Part shown: positions 1-8,212 of the stretch, in pieces
How the letters are laid out: every line of letters starts with the position of its first letter
Numbering within the stretch: the stretch's first letter is position 1
From: Xinfangfangia pollutisoli
GTDB lineage: Bacteria; Pseudomonadota; Alphaproteobacteria; Rhodobacterales; Rhodobacteraceae
Direction: 5' to 3'
Length of the DNA: 61,863 bases
Assembly (NCBI RefSeq): GCF_020179405.1
Contig: NZ_JAICBZ010000011.1
Location: forward strand, 1-61,863
Translations under genes and position numbers: made by a program
The notes under the pieces: model-generated
The model's database searches: none
The model's input: only the letters and a program-made list of their open reading frames with translations
Told to the model about the DNA's origin: nothing

Positions 1-1179
1 CGAGCCGCCCAGCTAGACCCCGCGCTCAAGCCCAAGGAGGGTGCCGCCCGGGCGCAGCGCAGGGCGCCTCCCAGGCCGCCGCACCACCGCCGGACCGCGC
101 CGGCCGCGCGCCCGGCCCGTCCGGCCGCCGAGGACGAGACCCCTGGCGCCCCGCTGGATCAGCGCTTCACCTTCGACAGCTTTGTCGTCGGCAAGCCCAA
201 CGAACTGGCCCATGCCGCCGCGCGCCGTGTGGCCGAGGGCGGGCCGGTGACCTTCAACCCGCTGTTCCTGTATGGTGGCGTGGGCTTGGGCAAGACCCAC
301 CTCATGCATGCGATCGCGCATGAGCTGCAGCAGCGCCGCCCCGAATTGCGGGTTCTGTACCTGTCGGCCGAGCAGTTCATGTACCGCTTCATCCAGGCCC
401 TGCGCGAAAAGCAGGTGATGGATTTCAAGTCGCTGTTCCGGTCTGTCGATGTGCTGATGGTCGATGACGTGCAGTTCATCGCCGGCAAGGATTCGACCCA
501 GGAGGAATTCTTCCACACGTTCAACGCGCTGGTGGATCAGAACAAGCAGATCGTCATCTCGGCCGACCGCGCGCCGGGCGAGATCAAGGATCTGGAGGAG
601 CGGATCAAGTCGCGCCTGCAATGCGGGCTGGTCGTCGACCTGCATCCGACCGATTACGAATTGCGGCTGGGCATCCTGCAGCAGAAGGCCGATTTCTACC
701 GCAGCCAGTACAAGGGTCTGGCGATCTCGCCCCTGGTGATGGAATTCCTGGCGCATCGGATCACCACCAATGTCCGCGTGCTGGAAGGCGCGCTGACCCG
801 GCTTTACGCCTTCGCCTCGCTGGTCGGGCGCGAGATCACGCTGGATCTGGCCCAGGAATGCCTGGCCGATATCCTGCGCGCTTCGGACCGCAAGCTGACG
901 ATCGAGGAGATCCAGCGCAAGGTGGCGGAGCATTACAATGTCCGCCTGTCCGACATGATCGGGCCGAAGCGGCTGCGCACCATCGCCCGGCCGCGGCAGG
1001 TGGCGATGTATCTGGCCAAACAGCTGACCAGCCGCAGCCTGCCGGAAATCGGCCGGCGCTTCGGCGGGCGCGATCACACGACGATCATGCATGGCGTGCG
1101 CAAGATCGAAGAGCTGAAGGCCATCGACAGCCAGCTGGCCGATGACCTGCAACTTCTGAAGCGGCTGCTGCAGGGCTGA
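1..1179 (+). CDS. dnaA: Chromosomal replication initiator DnaA, 3' part
   Basis: The reading frame is open from the first base, so about 392 C-terminal residues are present and the N-terminal domain I lies outside the window. DnaA binds DnaA boxes at the origin and melts DNA in its ATP form. Visible are the start of the AAA+ domain ([15 protein letters not shown]), Walker [10 protein letters not shown], Walker B MVDDVQF, and the C-terminal DnaA-box-binding helix-turn-helix signature [17 protein letters not shown] Pro/Arg/Ala-rich linker (domain II) precedes the AAA+ part. The gene ends ten bases before a perfect hairpin and faces a convergent glycosyltransferase gene. I see no cluster of DnaA boxes in the window, so the origin is probably elsewhere. 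Identity is certain; only the start is unknown. Confidence 0.97.
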   Translation, partial: RAAQLDPALKPKEGAARAQRRAPPRPPHHRRTAPAARPARPAAEDETPGAPLDQRFTFDSFVVGKPNELAHAAARRVAEGGPVTFNPLFLYGGVGLGKTHLMHAIAHELQQRRPELRVLYLSAEQFMYRFIQALREKQVMDFKSLFRSVDVLMVDDVQFIAGKDSTQEEFFHTFNALVDQNKQIVISADRAPGEIKDLEERIKSRLQCGLVVDLHPTDYELRLGILQQKADFYRSQYKGLAISPLVMEFLAHRITTNVRVLEGALTRLYAFASLVGREITLDLAQECLADILRASDRKLTIEEIQRKVAEHYNVRLSDMIGPKRLRTIARPRQVAMYLAKQLTSRSLPEIGRRFGGRDHTTIMHGVRKIEELKAIDSQLADDLQLLKRLLQG

Positions 1180-1188
1180 ACCGGCCCG

Positions 1189-1212
1189 GAATCGCCGCCG
1201 ACGCGGCGATTC
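1189..1212. terminator. Hairpin terminator between convergent dnaA and glycosyltransferase
   Basis: A perfect 10-bp stem (GAATCGCCGC / GCGGCGATTC) with a CGAC loop lies 10 bases after the dnaA stop and 16 bases after the end of the convergent gene. There is no U-tract on either strand, so it is a bidirectional terminator or mRNA 3'-end stabiliser by position and shape. Confidence 0.65.
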
Positions 1213-1228
1213 GCCAAGGAGGGGCCGA

Positions 1229-2512
1229 TCAGCCGGCCAGATCTGGCTGGGCATAGCGGCCCCGGAACCGCTCGAACACCTCGACCGTGCGGCGGGCGAT
1301 GCCCGTCCAGCCAAAGGCCCGGCGCGCGAAGCGGGCGCCTTCCACCGTCAGCCGGTCGCGCAGCCAGCCATGCTGCAACGGCATGTTCAGCGCGGCGGCA
1401 AATTCCATCGGCCGGGTCGGATCGGCGACCAGCGCATGCCGCCCGAATTCGATCTGCGGATGCAGCCCGCCCCGTGTGGTCAGCACCGTCGGCGTGCCGC
1501 AGGCCATGGCCTCGACCGCGGTCATGCCGAAGGGTTCATAGCGCGACGGCAGCGCAAAGACCCCGGCGGCGCGATAGTGATCGGCCAGATCCTCATCGGC
1601 GACATAGCCGCGCCAGTCGATCGCCTCGGTCAGGCCCTGCGCCCGGGCCTGCGCCTGCCAGCGCCGTACCAGCTTGCGGTCGTCGGCCGAATTCGCGCCG
1701 GCCGCCAGCACCAGCCGGGCCTTGGGCTGCATCTTCAGAAGATGCGGCAGCGCGTCGATGATCAGGTCATAACCCTTGTTGGTCGCGGCGCGGCCGACGA
1801 CATAGACATCCTGCTTGCCGATCCCCAGCCGCCGCCGGATCGCGGCCAGCCGCCCCGGCGTCACCGCGGTAAAGCGCTGCTCGTCGATGCCGGGCGGAAT
1901 CATGGTGATATGTTCGACCGGCAATTCGTATTCATCCTGAATCAGCTGAACCTGCTGCTCGCTGGTGGCGATGATGTGGTCGCAGCTGCGATAGAGGACG
2001 AATTCCTTCTCGATCCGTTCCTCGAACCGGTAATTCGCCGCCGCCCCCTCGCCCAGGCTTTGCATGTCGCTGGCCTTCCACGCGCCCAGCGAATGCGGCG
2101 TGTGGACATGGGGGATCTGTAATTCTTCCGCGATCTTCTGCCCGGCCACGCCCGCATCCCAGTAATGGCTGCTGACCACGTCATAATGCAGCCCGTGCTT
2201 GCGCACCGCGGCCAGAACATTGGTGACGAAATCGCCGTACCAGTCGTGCATGTCTTCCTTGCGGATGAAGTCCTTGCCGCCAAAGGGAATGCGCCAGACG
2301 CGAAGGTTTTCGTTGATCCGGTCCTCGGCCGGCTGGTCCTCGAAGCGCCGGGTCAGCACATCGACCGTATAGCCAAGCCGCGCAAAGCGCTTGGCCAGTT
2401 CCATCACGAAGACCACCTGGCCGCCGGTATCGGGTTTGCCCAGCTCGGGCGACCCCGCGACATAGCCGTGCAGCGAAATCATCATCAGCGCGCCAAGCGA
2501 TCTGTCCGCCAT
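1229..2512 (-). CDS. GT4 glycosyltransferase, sucrose-/mannosylfructose-phosphate synthase type
   Basis: A 427-residue GT-B retaining glycosyltransferase. The N-terminal half has the family features MISLHGYVAGSPELGKPDTGGQVVFVMELA and HTPHSLGAWK seen in sucrose-phosphate synthase and in mannosylfructose-phosphate synthase of Agrobacterium. The C-terminal nucleotide-sugar half has the E-x7-E motif in SRYEPFGMTAVEAMACGTPT. It should transfer a glycosyl unit from a nucleotide sugar to fructose-6-phosphate. The next upstream gene on the same strand is the matching HAD phosphatase (56-base gap), followed by a GH32/68-like hydrolase, so the operon makes and recycles a non-reducing fructose disaccharide, probably as a compatible solute. 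Whether the donor is UDP-glucose or GDP-mannose cannot be read from the sequence. Cytoplasmic, with no signal peptide. Confidence 0.82.
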   Translation of the reverse strand: MADRSLGALMMISLHGYVAGSPELGKPDTGGQVVFVMELAKRFARLGYTVDVLTRRFEDQPAEDRINENLRVWRIPFGGKDFIRKEDMHDWYGDFVTNVLAAVRKHGLHYDVVSSHYWDAGVAGQKIAEELQIPHVHTPHSLGAWKASDMQSLGEGAAANYRFEERIEKEFVLYRSCDHIIATSEQQVQLIQDEYELPVEHITMIPPGIDEQRFTAVTPGRLAAIRRRLGIGKQDVYVVGRAATNKGYDLIIDALPHLLKMQPKARLVLAAGANSADDRKLVRRWQAQARAQGLTEAIDWRGYVADEDLADHYRAAGVFALPSRYEPFGMTAVEAMACGTPTVLTTRGGLHPQIEFGRHALVADPTRPMEFAAALNMPLQHGWLRDRLTVEGARFARRAFGWTGIARRTVEVFERFRGRYAQPDLAG

Positions 2513-2568
2513 TGTCCGTTTCTCCTTTTTTGATTTCTTGTCCGGATCGGCGCCGCCCTGCGCGGCCG

Positions 2569-3312
2569 TTACGCAGCCGTCAGCGCGCCGATCCGCAAAA
2601 GACCCTCCAAAACACCCGCGGCATGCGGGCGCGTTGCGTGATAACTTGTGTCAACGGGCATGGCGGCCAGCAGTTCCCGCCTTGCATTGGCCACGGCGAT
2701 GGCATGGCCGGCGATGCGGAACATCGCCAGATCATTGCCGCTGTCGCCCGCGACGATCAGCCGGGGCTGCGGCACGCCCAGCGTCCGGGCCAGGAACAGC
2801 GCGGCGGCATCCTTGCCGGCGGTTTCGGGGATGACGTCGAAATCATCGCGCCCCGAGGCGATGATGCGGCAGGGCAGGCCGGCATCGGCCAGCGCCTGCG
2901 TGGCCTTGGGCTGCGCCGCGGCCGGCACGGCGAAACTGACCTTGGCCGCGGATTGGAATTCCGGATCATGCGGCCGGTGGCCCAGCGCCGCCAGACAGTC
3001 GAAAATCTGGCCGCGCGGCCAGTCGGCAAAGCGCGCGGCCCAGGCCGCCACCGGCGCGCCGTCCAGCGCGATCTCGGTGCCCAGGGCGGTGATCACCGCC
3101 TCGGGCGCCAGGTTTTCGGGAAAATCCTCGCGCAGGGTGCGGGCAACGCTGGCGGCGGGCCGGCTGGAATTCACCGCGAACCAGATCCGCTTCCTTTCGC
3201 GGCCCAGCGCCGCGCCCAGCCGCTCCATCGCGTCGGGGCTGCCGGTCAGGGTGTCGTCGATATCGCTGACCAGAAGCCAGGGCCGCGCGCCGTATTCGGC
3301 TTGCCCTGTCAC
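2569..3312 (-). CDS. HAD-IIB sucrose-/mannosylfructose-phosphate phosphatase
   Basis: A 247-residue HAD phosphatase of the sucrose-6-phosphate phosphatase type. HAD motif I is SDIDDTLTG (Asp17 and Asp19), and motif IV is GDSGNDLAMF near residue 195. These provide the nucleophile/general acid pair and the Mg2+ ligands. It should remove the phosphate from the product of the neighbouring GT4 synthase. Its ATG overlaps the stop of the upstream hydrolase gene by four bases (ATGA), so the two are translationally coupled. The pairing of synthase and phosphatase as separate proteins is the arrangement described for the Agrobacterium mannosylfructose genes. Confidence 0.8.
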   Translation of the reverse strand: MTGQAEYGARPWLLVSDIDDTLTGSPDAMERLGAALGRERKRIWFAVNSSRPAASVARTLREDFPENLAPEAVITALGTEIALDGAPVAAWAARFADWPRGQIFDCLAALGHRPHDPEFQSAAKVSFAVPAAAQPKATQALADAGLPCRIIASGRDDFDVIPETAGKDAAALFLARTLGVPQPRLIVAGDSGNDLAMFRIAGHAIAVANARRELLAAMPVDTSYHATRPHAAGVLEGLLRIGALTAA

Positions 3313-4850
3313 AGCCCCGGCTGCTGCTGGGGCGCGGGCGCCTGATCCGGTCGGGTCGAGGTATAGACGGCCTCTTCCGCCTGCTGCCGTTCCAGCCGTT
3401 CGATGCGCACATCGCCCAGCAGAAGGCGCGCGGATTCGGTGTAAAAGCCGACCCGCCCCTTCTGAAAACCGTCATCTACCAGGCTTAGCGTCACCTGTCC
3501 GTTGATCGACAATTCCATGTACATGCCATGGGCGACGATCTCGATCTCCCAGTCGGGGCGGGTGCGGTCTATCCGGAACTGGCCCGCCTGCAGCGACTGA
3601 TAGCGGAAGGCATGTTCGAAATCGGGATTGGCGCTGGCGCCCCAGTGGCGGAACTCGGCCCGGCCCTTCACCAGATCCAGCGAAAGATAATAGCCGTCGG
3701 CCTCGTCCGAGATGCGCAGGACCAGGCCGCATTTGCCGTTGCCCTCGACCAGCAGCCGGGCGCGCAGGCGGAAATCCTCATGCGTGCCGGGCAGAAGGAA
3801 GGCTTCGTAGCCGCTGGAGCAGCCGACATGCAGCCCCGCCTCATCGGCGGACAGCCGGGCCAGCGGATTGCCGAACAGCGTCTGCACCTCGGTCGGGCGG
3901 GTGACGGCAAAGCCATCGCGGGCCAGCCGGTCGAATTCCGAAGACGACCGCACGATCAGCCGCCCGCCGGGGCTTTTGACCAGTTCCTTCGGCGGCGGCA
4001 GCAGCCGCGCCACGGTTTCGCGGCCGTAAAGCACCTCGGTCCGGGCGAAGAAGTTGAACAGCAGCACCCGGTCGCCGACCTGACAGATCCGGGCCGCGTA
4101 ATTGCCGCGCGGCAGCAGCACATTGTCCGAGAAGTTCTCGTAAGGCCCGCCCAACCGGTCGGAATACCAGTAATGCACCTTGGTATCCTCGCGGATCGAG
4201 CCGAGAAGGTAATAGGTCCCGTCCAGGCAGAACAGGTTCGGCACCTCGACATCGTCATAGACCCCGGGGCGGTGCAGCGGTGGGCCGAATTCGAACCGGT
4301 CTGGCGCCACTTCGCGCGCCAGGCCCACGCAGCCGCGCCGCACCACGGGGCCGGTCTTGATCCGCGCGGCCGCCAGCAACAGCCTTTCGCCGCTGCTTGG
4401 ATCAATGAAGAAGAACGGGTCGCGGAAGCTGACCCATTTGCGCCCCTCATCGGTGCGGGATTCGTAATGGCGGCCGTCGATCTCGATCGGGTAGGCGCCG
4501 CTGTCGCAGCGGGTCCAGTGATACAGGTCATCCGACCGGGCAAGGCCCACGCGCTGGACGCGACCGAATTCCGACCGGGTCAGGCCGGTATAGAACATCC
4601 GCCAGGCGCCGGGCCGGTCGGGGTCGGGGCTGACATGCATCGTCCAAAGCATGTCATCGTCCCAACTGCCGGGATCGCCCACGAACAGCGCATTGCGCAC
4701 CCGGCGCCAGGTCATGCCATCGTCGCTGACCGCATGGGCGATGAAATCATGGTTCGGCAGAACCAGATGGAACAGGTGGAACAGCCCGTCATGATAGACG
4801 ACATCCACGTCCCCGATATCGGATCGGAGGAATCCATGTGATGCATACAT
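3309..4850 (-). CDS. Cytoplasmic GH32/GH68-like five-bladed propeller glycoside hydrolase
   Basis: A 513-residue protein with clan GH-J features in order: an aspartate nucleophile candidate in DIGDVDVVYHDG (Asp14 or Asp16), the transition-state-stabilising RDP motif at residues 143-145 (SFRDPFFF), and an acid/base candidate Glu202 in VEVPNLFCLDGTYYLL, equivalent to the ECP motif of invertases. Residues from about 335 on look like a beta-sandwich accessory domain (LRARLLVEGNGKCGLVLR). No signal peptide is present, so it acts inside the cell on a fructose-containing disaccharide, presumably the one made by the two downstream genes. The start (4850) has only a weak ribosome binding site; several in-frame alternatives are absent upstream. 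The Gln/Pro-rich tail is unusual. Family assignment is good, substrate inferred. Confidence 0.72.
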   Translation of the reverse strand: MYASHGFLRSDIGDVDVVYHDGLFHLFHLVLPNHDFIAHAVSDDGMTWRRVRNALFVGDPGSWDDDMLWTMHVSPDPDRPGAWRMFYTGLTRSEFGRVQRVGLARSDDLYHWTRCDSGAYPIEIDGRHYESRTDEGRKWVSFRDPFFFIDPSSGERLLLAAARIKTGPVVRRGCVGLAREVAPDRFEFGPPLHRPGVYDDVEVPNLFCLDGTYYLLGSIREDTKVHYWYSDRLGGPYENFSDNVLLPRGNYAARICQVGDRVLLFNFFARTEVLYGRETVARLLPPPKELVKSPGGRLIVRSSSEFDRLARDGFAVTRPTEVQTLFGNPLARLSADEAGLHVGCSSGYEAFLLPGTHEDFRLRARLLVEGNGKCGLVLRISDEADGYYLSLDLVKGRAEFRHWGASANPDFEHAFRYQSLQAGQFRIDRTRPDWEIEIVAHGMYMELSINGQVTLSLVDDGFQKGRVGFYTESARLLLGDVRIERLERQQAEEAVYTSTRPDQAPAPQQQPGL

Positions 4851-4961
4851 GCGTCGATCATGGGCCGATCCACGCCGCGATGCAACGCAAGCGGGCCGAT
4901 CGGCGCGACAACCGGCGGATTTTGCCCGTCAAACCGGCATTTGGGCCCCCGTCGCCCCGGT

Positions 4962-5897
4962 TCAGCGCCGATGCGCCCGGGCGAAGGCCGCGATTTCCGT
5001 GGCGCTGGCCATGCCGCTGGCCGGGCCCTGCAGCGTGACCGCCCGGGCCGAGGCCACAACCGCCAGATCCAGCGCCGCCTCCAGCGGCTGGCCCTGCCCC
5101 AGCGCATGAACCAGCGCGCCGCCGAACGTGTCGCCTGCGCCGGTCACATCGGCGACATCGACCGTCAGGCCCGGGATGCGATGATGGGTCTGGCCGTCAA
5201 AGGCCTCGGCCCCGTCGGCGGCAAGGGTGCGGATCACGCAGCCGATGCCATGATCTGCCAGCCATGGCCCCAGTGTCCGGATCGGCGCGGCGCCGAAGGC
5301 GCGGTCATACCCTTTGCGGTTCAGCAGCACCACGGCTGCGCCCTGCAGAAAGGGCAGATCCTCGGGCGCGAAGCCGCCCACATCCAGATCGAAGACCGCG
5401 CGGCGGCCATGGCCGCGCAGATCGGCCAGCAGCCCGGCCCCGGCCAGAGCGCCATGACGCAACCGGCGGGCGCGGTACAGCGTGGTGTACAGCAGGCCCG
5501 GCCTGCGCATGCCGGCCATCAGCGGCGCCCCCAGCTCCATCGGCTGAAAGCCCATGTCGACCGTCAGCACCACATGTTCGCGGCTTTGCCCCGCGCCGGT
5601 CAGGAAGATCAGGTTGCGCGAATCGGCGATGCCGTCTTGCCGCAGCATGTGCCGCACCGAAACGCCGCGGACCTGCAATTCGCCACAGAGCCGGTCCGAG
5701 ATCGGGCCGGTGTTCAGAAGCGAGACGAATTCCGTCGCGCCGCCCAGTGCTGCATGCACGCTGGCCGCGTTGGCGACCGAGCCGCCAACGTAATCGCCCA
5801 GGGCCGTGACGAAATCCTTCTCGGCCGGGCCTGGCCAGCGCGGCGCCAGGAAATATTCATCCAGCGAGACATCGCCCAGGAAATAGGTCGCGCTCAT
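4962..5897 (-). CDS. PfkB-family carbohydrate kinase
   Basis: A 311-residue ribokinase-like sugar or nucleoside kinase. The N-terminal substrate region GDYVGGSVANAASVHAALGG and the C-terminal PfkB signature DVADVTGAGDTFGGALVHAL, with the catalytic Asp in GAGD, are both present. It phosphorylates a sugar hydroxyl with ATP in the cytoplasm. It is the last gene of the minus-strand block that begins with the LacI regulator and PotABCD-like importer, 49 bases after the BtpA gene. The sugar is unknown. The 111 bases between it and the start of the hydrolase gene (4851-4961) hold no recognisable gene and may carry the promoter of the disaccharide operon. Confidence 0.85.
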   Translation of the reverse strand: MSATYFLGDVSLDEYFLAPRWPGPAEKDFVTALGDYVGGSVANAASVHAALGGATEFVSLLNTGPISDRLCGELQVRGVSVRHMLRQDGIADSRNLIFLTGAGQSREHVVLTVDMGFQPMELGAPLMAGMRRPGLLYTTLYRARRLRHGALAGAGLLADLRGHGRRAVFDLDVGGFAPEDLPFLQGAAVVLLNRKGYDRAFGAAPIRTLGPWLADHGIGCVIRTLAADGAEAFDGQTHHRIPGLTVDVADVTGAGDTFGGALVHALGQGQPLEAALDLAVVASARAVTLQGPASGMASATEIAAFARAHRR

Positions 5898-5946
5898 GGC
5901 TGGCCTGCGGGCAGATCGCGCCCGCCCAGATCATGGCCCCGGCGGA

Positions 5947-6699
5947 TCATCGCCCGCACCCCTGCCGCAGCGCCCGAACCTGGCCCATCAGCGCCTGCAC
6001 ATGGGCCAGGTCCACCTCGCCCGTGTCGCGATGACTGTCCTTGAAATAGCTGCCGACAATGGCGCCATCGGCCAGCGCCAGCTGCCGCGCGGCGCTTTCC
6101 GCCGTCATCCCGGCACCGATGATCAGCGGATAATCCGCGCCCAGCACCCGGCGAAAGCGGGCAATCTTGTCATCATCGGTGGCCTGCCCGGTGCCGGCGC
6201 CGGTGACCACGATCGCATCGGCCCGCGCCCGGCCCAGACGCAGATCTTCTTCCTCGCTGCGGCCCGAGGCGACGGGCTGATACTTGAACCGCACCCCGCC
6301 CAGCAGCAGCGCCCCGGGCAGACCGGCGCGGCGTTCAGCCAGTTCGGCGGCATAATCGGCATCCTGATCGGGCGGCAGATGGCCCGCGACGGAATCGATC
6401 TGCAGGAAGGCAAGCCCGTAATCGCGCAGCAGGTCGAACCCCAGACGGAAATCGCGCAGCAGGTTCAGCCCGACCACCGCGGCCGGCGAGCGGGCGGCGA
6501 AAGCATCCAGCAGCCGGCGCACGTCGTCGGGCGTGCCGAAATAGTTCTCGACCACCAGCCCGTCCACCCCGCCGCGGATCATCAGATCCATCTCGCGCAA
6601 GGCCCGCGCCAGCCGGTCTTCGGGGCTGGTTCCGGCAAGATGCAGCATGCCCAGGATGGGCTTCGCTGCGGGAAAGACCTGGGCCAGGCGTCCTGTCAT
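5947..6699 (-). CDS. BtpA/SgcQ family TIM-barrel protein
   Basis: About 250 residues. Recognisable BtpA/SgcQ family text: KPILGMLHLAGTS at the N-terminus, GGVDGLVVENYFGTP, ADAIVVTGAGTGQ and the C-terminal GAGMTAESAARQLALADGAIVGSYFKD. BtpA was first linked to photosystem I assembly in cyanobacteria, but in proteobacteria members sit in sugar or nucleoside catabolic operons and probably act as TIM-barrel lyases or phosphatases; the activity is not established. I chose the ATG at 6699 because AGGA lies at good spacing in front of it, whereas the longer ATG at 6732 has no ribosome binding site. It sits between the PfkB kinase and the M24 protein in the catabolic block. Confidence 0.78.
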   Translation of the reverse strand: MTGRLAQVFPAAKPILGMLHLAGTSPEDRLARALREMDLMIRGGVDGLVVENYFGTPDDVRRLLDAFAARSPAAVVGLNLLRDFRLGFDLLRDYGLAFLQIDSVAGHLPPDQDADYAAELAERRAGLPGALLLGGVRFKYQPVASGRSEEEDLRLGRARADAIVVTGAGTGQATDDDKIARFRRVLGADYPLIIGAGMTAESAARQLALADGAIVGSYFKDSHRDTGEVDLAHVQALMGQVRALRQGCGR

Positions 6700-6750
6700 C
6701 GCGTCCTCGCTTATCGCCCCCGCCCCGGGCATCGGGGCAGAGAAAGGCCG

Positions 6751-8133
6751 TCAGAGCCGGGTCATCGCCAGACCGGGGCTTAACATATAGGGGGTCAGCC
6801 AGCCCGCCAGATTCGACAGCGGCAGCACTTCGGGTTTCAGCCGGATGCCCAGGACATCGGCCATGAAGGCCCGCCGCGCCTGGATCCGGCCCCAGGTCTC
6901 GGGCCAGGCCTCGGCCAGCCGGGCGCGGCCCGTGGCATCCAGAAGCGCGATCCCGTCTTCGATATTGGTGGTGAAATAGGCATTGCCCGGCGCGGGGATC
7001 ATGTCGATCTGCACCGCCTGGCCCGAGCGGAAGGCCACTTCGCTGCCCGACTGCACCGGCGAATGCATCCATTCGTCGATATGCAGCAGATGGCCCGGAT
7101 TCAGCGCCAGCCTGTGGAAGGGCGTGTCCAGCCTTGCCCGCATCTTGCGGTCGATCTCGCCCCCGGTCACGCCCAGGCCGATGGTTTCGTACCATTCCGC
7201 CGCGGCCTCGAAATAGGGGGCGACGAAAGCCTCGACATAGTCGCGCGCCGCTTCGGGCAGGTCGTCGGGCCCTTCGACCAGATAGCCCGCCCGCGCGGTC
7301 AACGACCCCTGATAGCCCAGGCACATGGTGATCGGGTCGCCGCGTTCCATGATCCGGTCCGAGGGGCTGGGCAGGCCGAAATAGGCGCGGCGGCCGGTCG
7401 ACAGCATCGGGTGGCAGCACAGCGGATAGCCCAGCGGCGCCATCAGGCTGGCCGCTTCGAATTCGGTCATGCCGGGCGCAAGGCCGGTGATCACCCGGCG
7501 GATCGAATCCGAGCCATGGCTGGCCAGGAATTCGAACCGGGCCAGTTCATCCACCTCGATCTCGGCGCGCAGGCCGGTGGCCGGGTCCATCATCAGTGCG
7601 GTCGCGTTGCAGACCGGGCCGAAGCCGGCAATGGCGCTGACCAGATAGGCCGGCAGGTCGATTGCGGCCGCGCCTTCGGCCAGTTCGTTGGCCAGGAAGT
7701 ATTTCCAGCCGACAAGGCCGATGCTCTGGCCGGCGGAAAGGCCCGCCTCGGCCAGCAGGTCGGCCAGCGGCCGGGCGCGGCTGCGGTCTTGCCCCATCAG
7801 ACCGAAGCCGGGCCAGAGGCTGGCCTGCGCACCCAGGGGGCAGATCGCTGCCAGGCCCAGGTTTTCCGGCCCGGTCAGGATGACCGGCGCGCCGCTGCGG
7901 GGGGCGATCAGCAGCGCCTCTTCGAAGCGCGGATCAAAGCCGGTGAGATAGGCGATATTGGCGGCATGTTCGCGGTCACCATAAACGACCAGCAGATCCA
8001 GCGCCGCGGCGGCCATCCGGTCCTGCAGGCGCGCGTATCGGGCCTGATAGACCGACGGCGCGATCTGCGGCATGAATCGCGGAATGCCGTAATCCGGCAG
8101 GGTGATCGGCTTCAATCGGGCTTGTCCCGGCAT
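6751..8133 (-). CDS. M24 (creatinase/prolidase fold) protein lacking metal ligands
   Basis: A 460-residue 'pita-bread' fold protein: a creatinase-type N-terminal domain (ARLQDRMAAAALDLLVVYGDREHAANIAYLTGF) and a C-terminal M24 domain from about residue 190. By my alignment the two metal-binding aspartates of real M24 peptidases are replaced (around Cys271 in TMCLGYQG and Ala280 in LTARAGYL), the third-ligand region keeps His (HLLHIDEW), the next Glu is Asp377 (QIDMIP), and the last Glu is kept (Glu392 in NIEDGIALLD). It is therefore probably not a metallopeptidase and may be a metal-free enzyme in the style of creatinase. The start has AAGGA at good spacing. It lies between BtpA and the ABC ATPase in the catabolic block. 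Confidence 0.72.
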   Translation of the reverse strand: MPGQARLKPITLPDYGIPRFMPQIAPSVYQARYARLQDRMAAAALDLLVVYGDREHAANIAYLTGFDPRFEEALLIAPRSGAPVILTGPENLGLAAICPLGAQASLWPGFGLMGQDRSRARPLADLLAEAGLSAGQSIGLVGWKYFLANELAEGAAAIDLPAYLVSAIAGFGPVCNATALMMDPATGLRAEIEVDELARFEFLASHGSDSIRRVITGLAPGMTEFEAASLMAPLGYPLCCHPMLSTGRRAYFGLPSPSDRIMERGDPITMCLGYQGSLTARAGYLVEGPDDLPEAARDYVEAFVAPYFEAAAEWYETIGLGVTGGEIDRKMRARLDTPFHRLALNPGHLLHIDEWMHSPVQSGSEVAFRSGQAVQIDMIPAPGNAYFTTNIEDGIALLDATGRARLAEAWPETWGRIQARRAFMADVLGIRLKPEVLPLSNLAGWLTPYMLSPGLAMTRL

Positions 8134-8161
8134 GGCTCGGTCCTTCTTCCTTTCGGTTTGC

Positions 8162-8177
8162 GGCCCCCTTGGGGGCC
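8162..8177. other. Short hairpin between ABC ATPase and M24 genes
   Basis: GGCCCC, loop CTTG, GGGGCC in the 79-base gap between the ATPase stop and the M24 start. It is not followed by a U-tract. It may tune downstream expression or stabilise the mRNA; the support is only its symmetry and position. Confidence 0.35.
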
Positions 8178-8212
8178 CGTCGCGGGCCGGACGATCGCCG
8201 CCCCGTCTGTGG

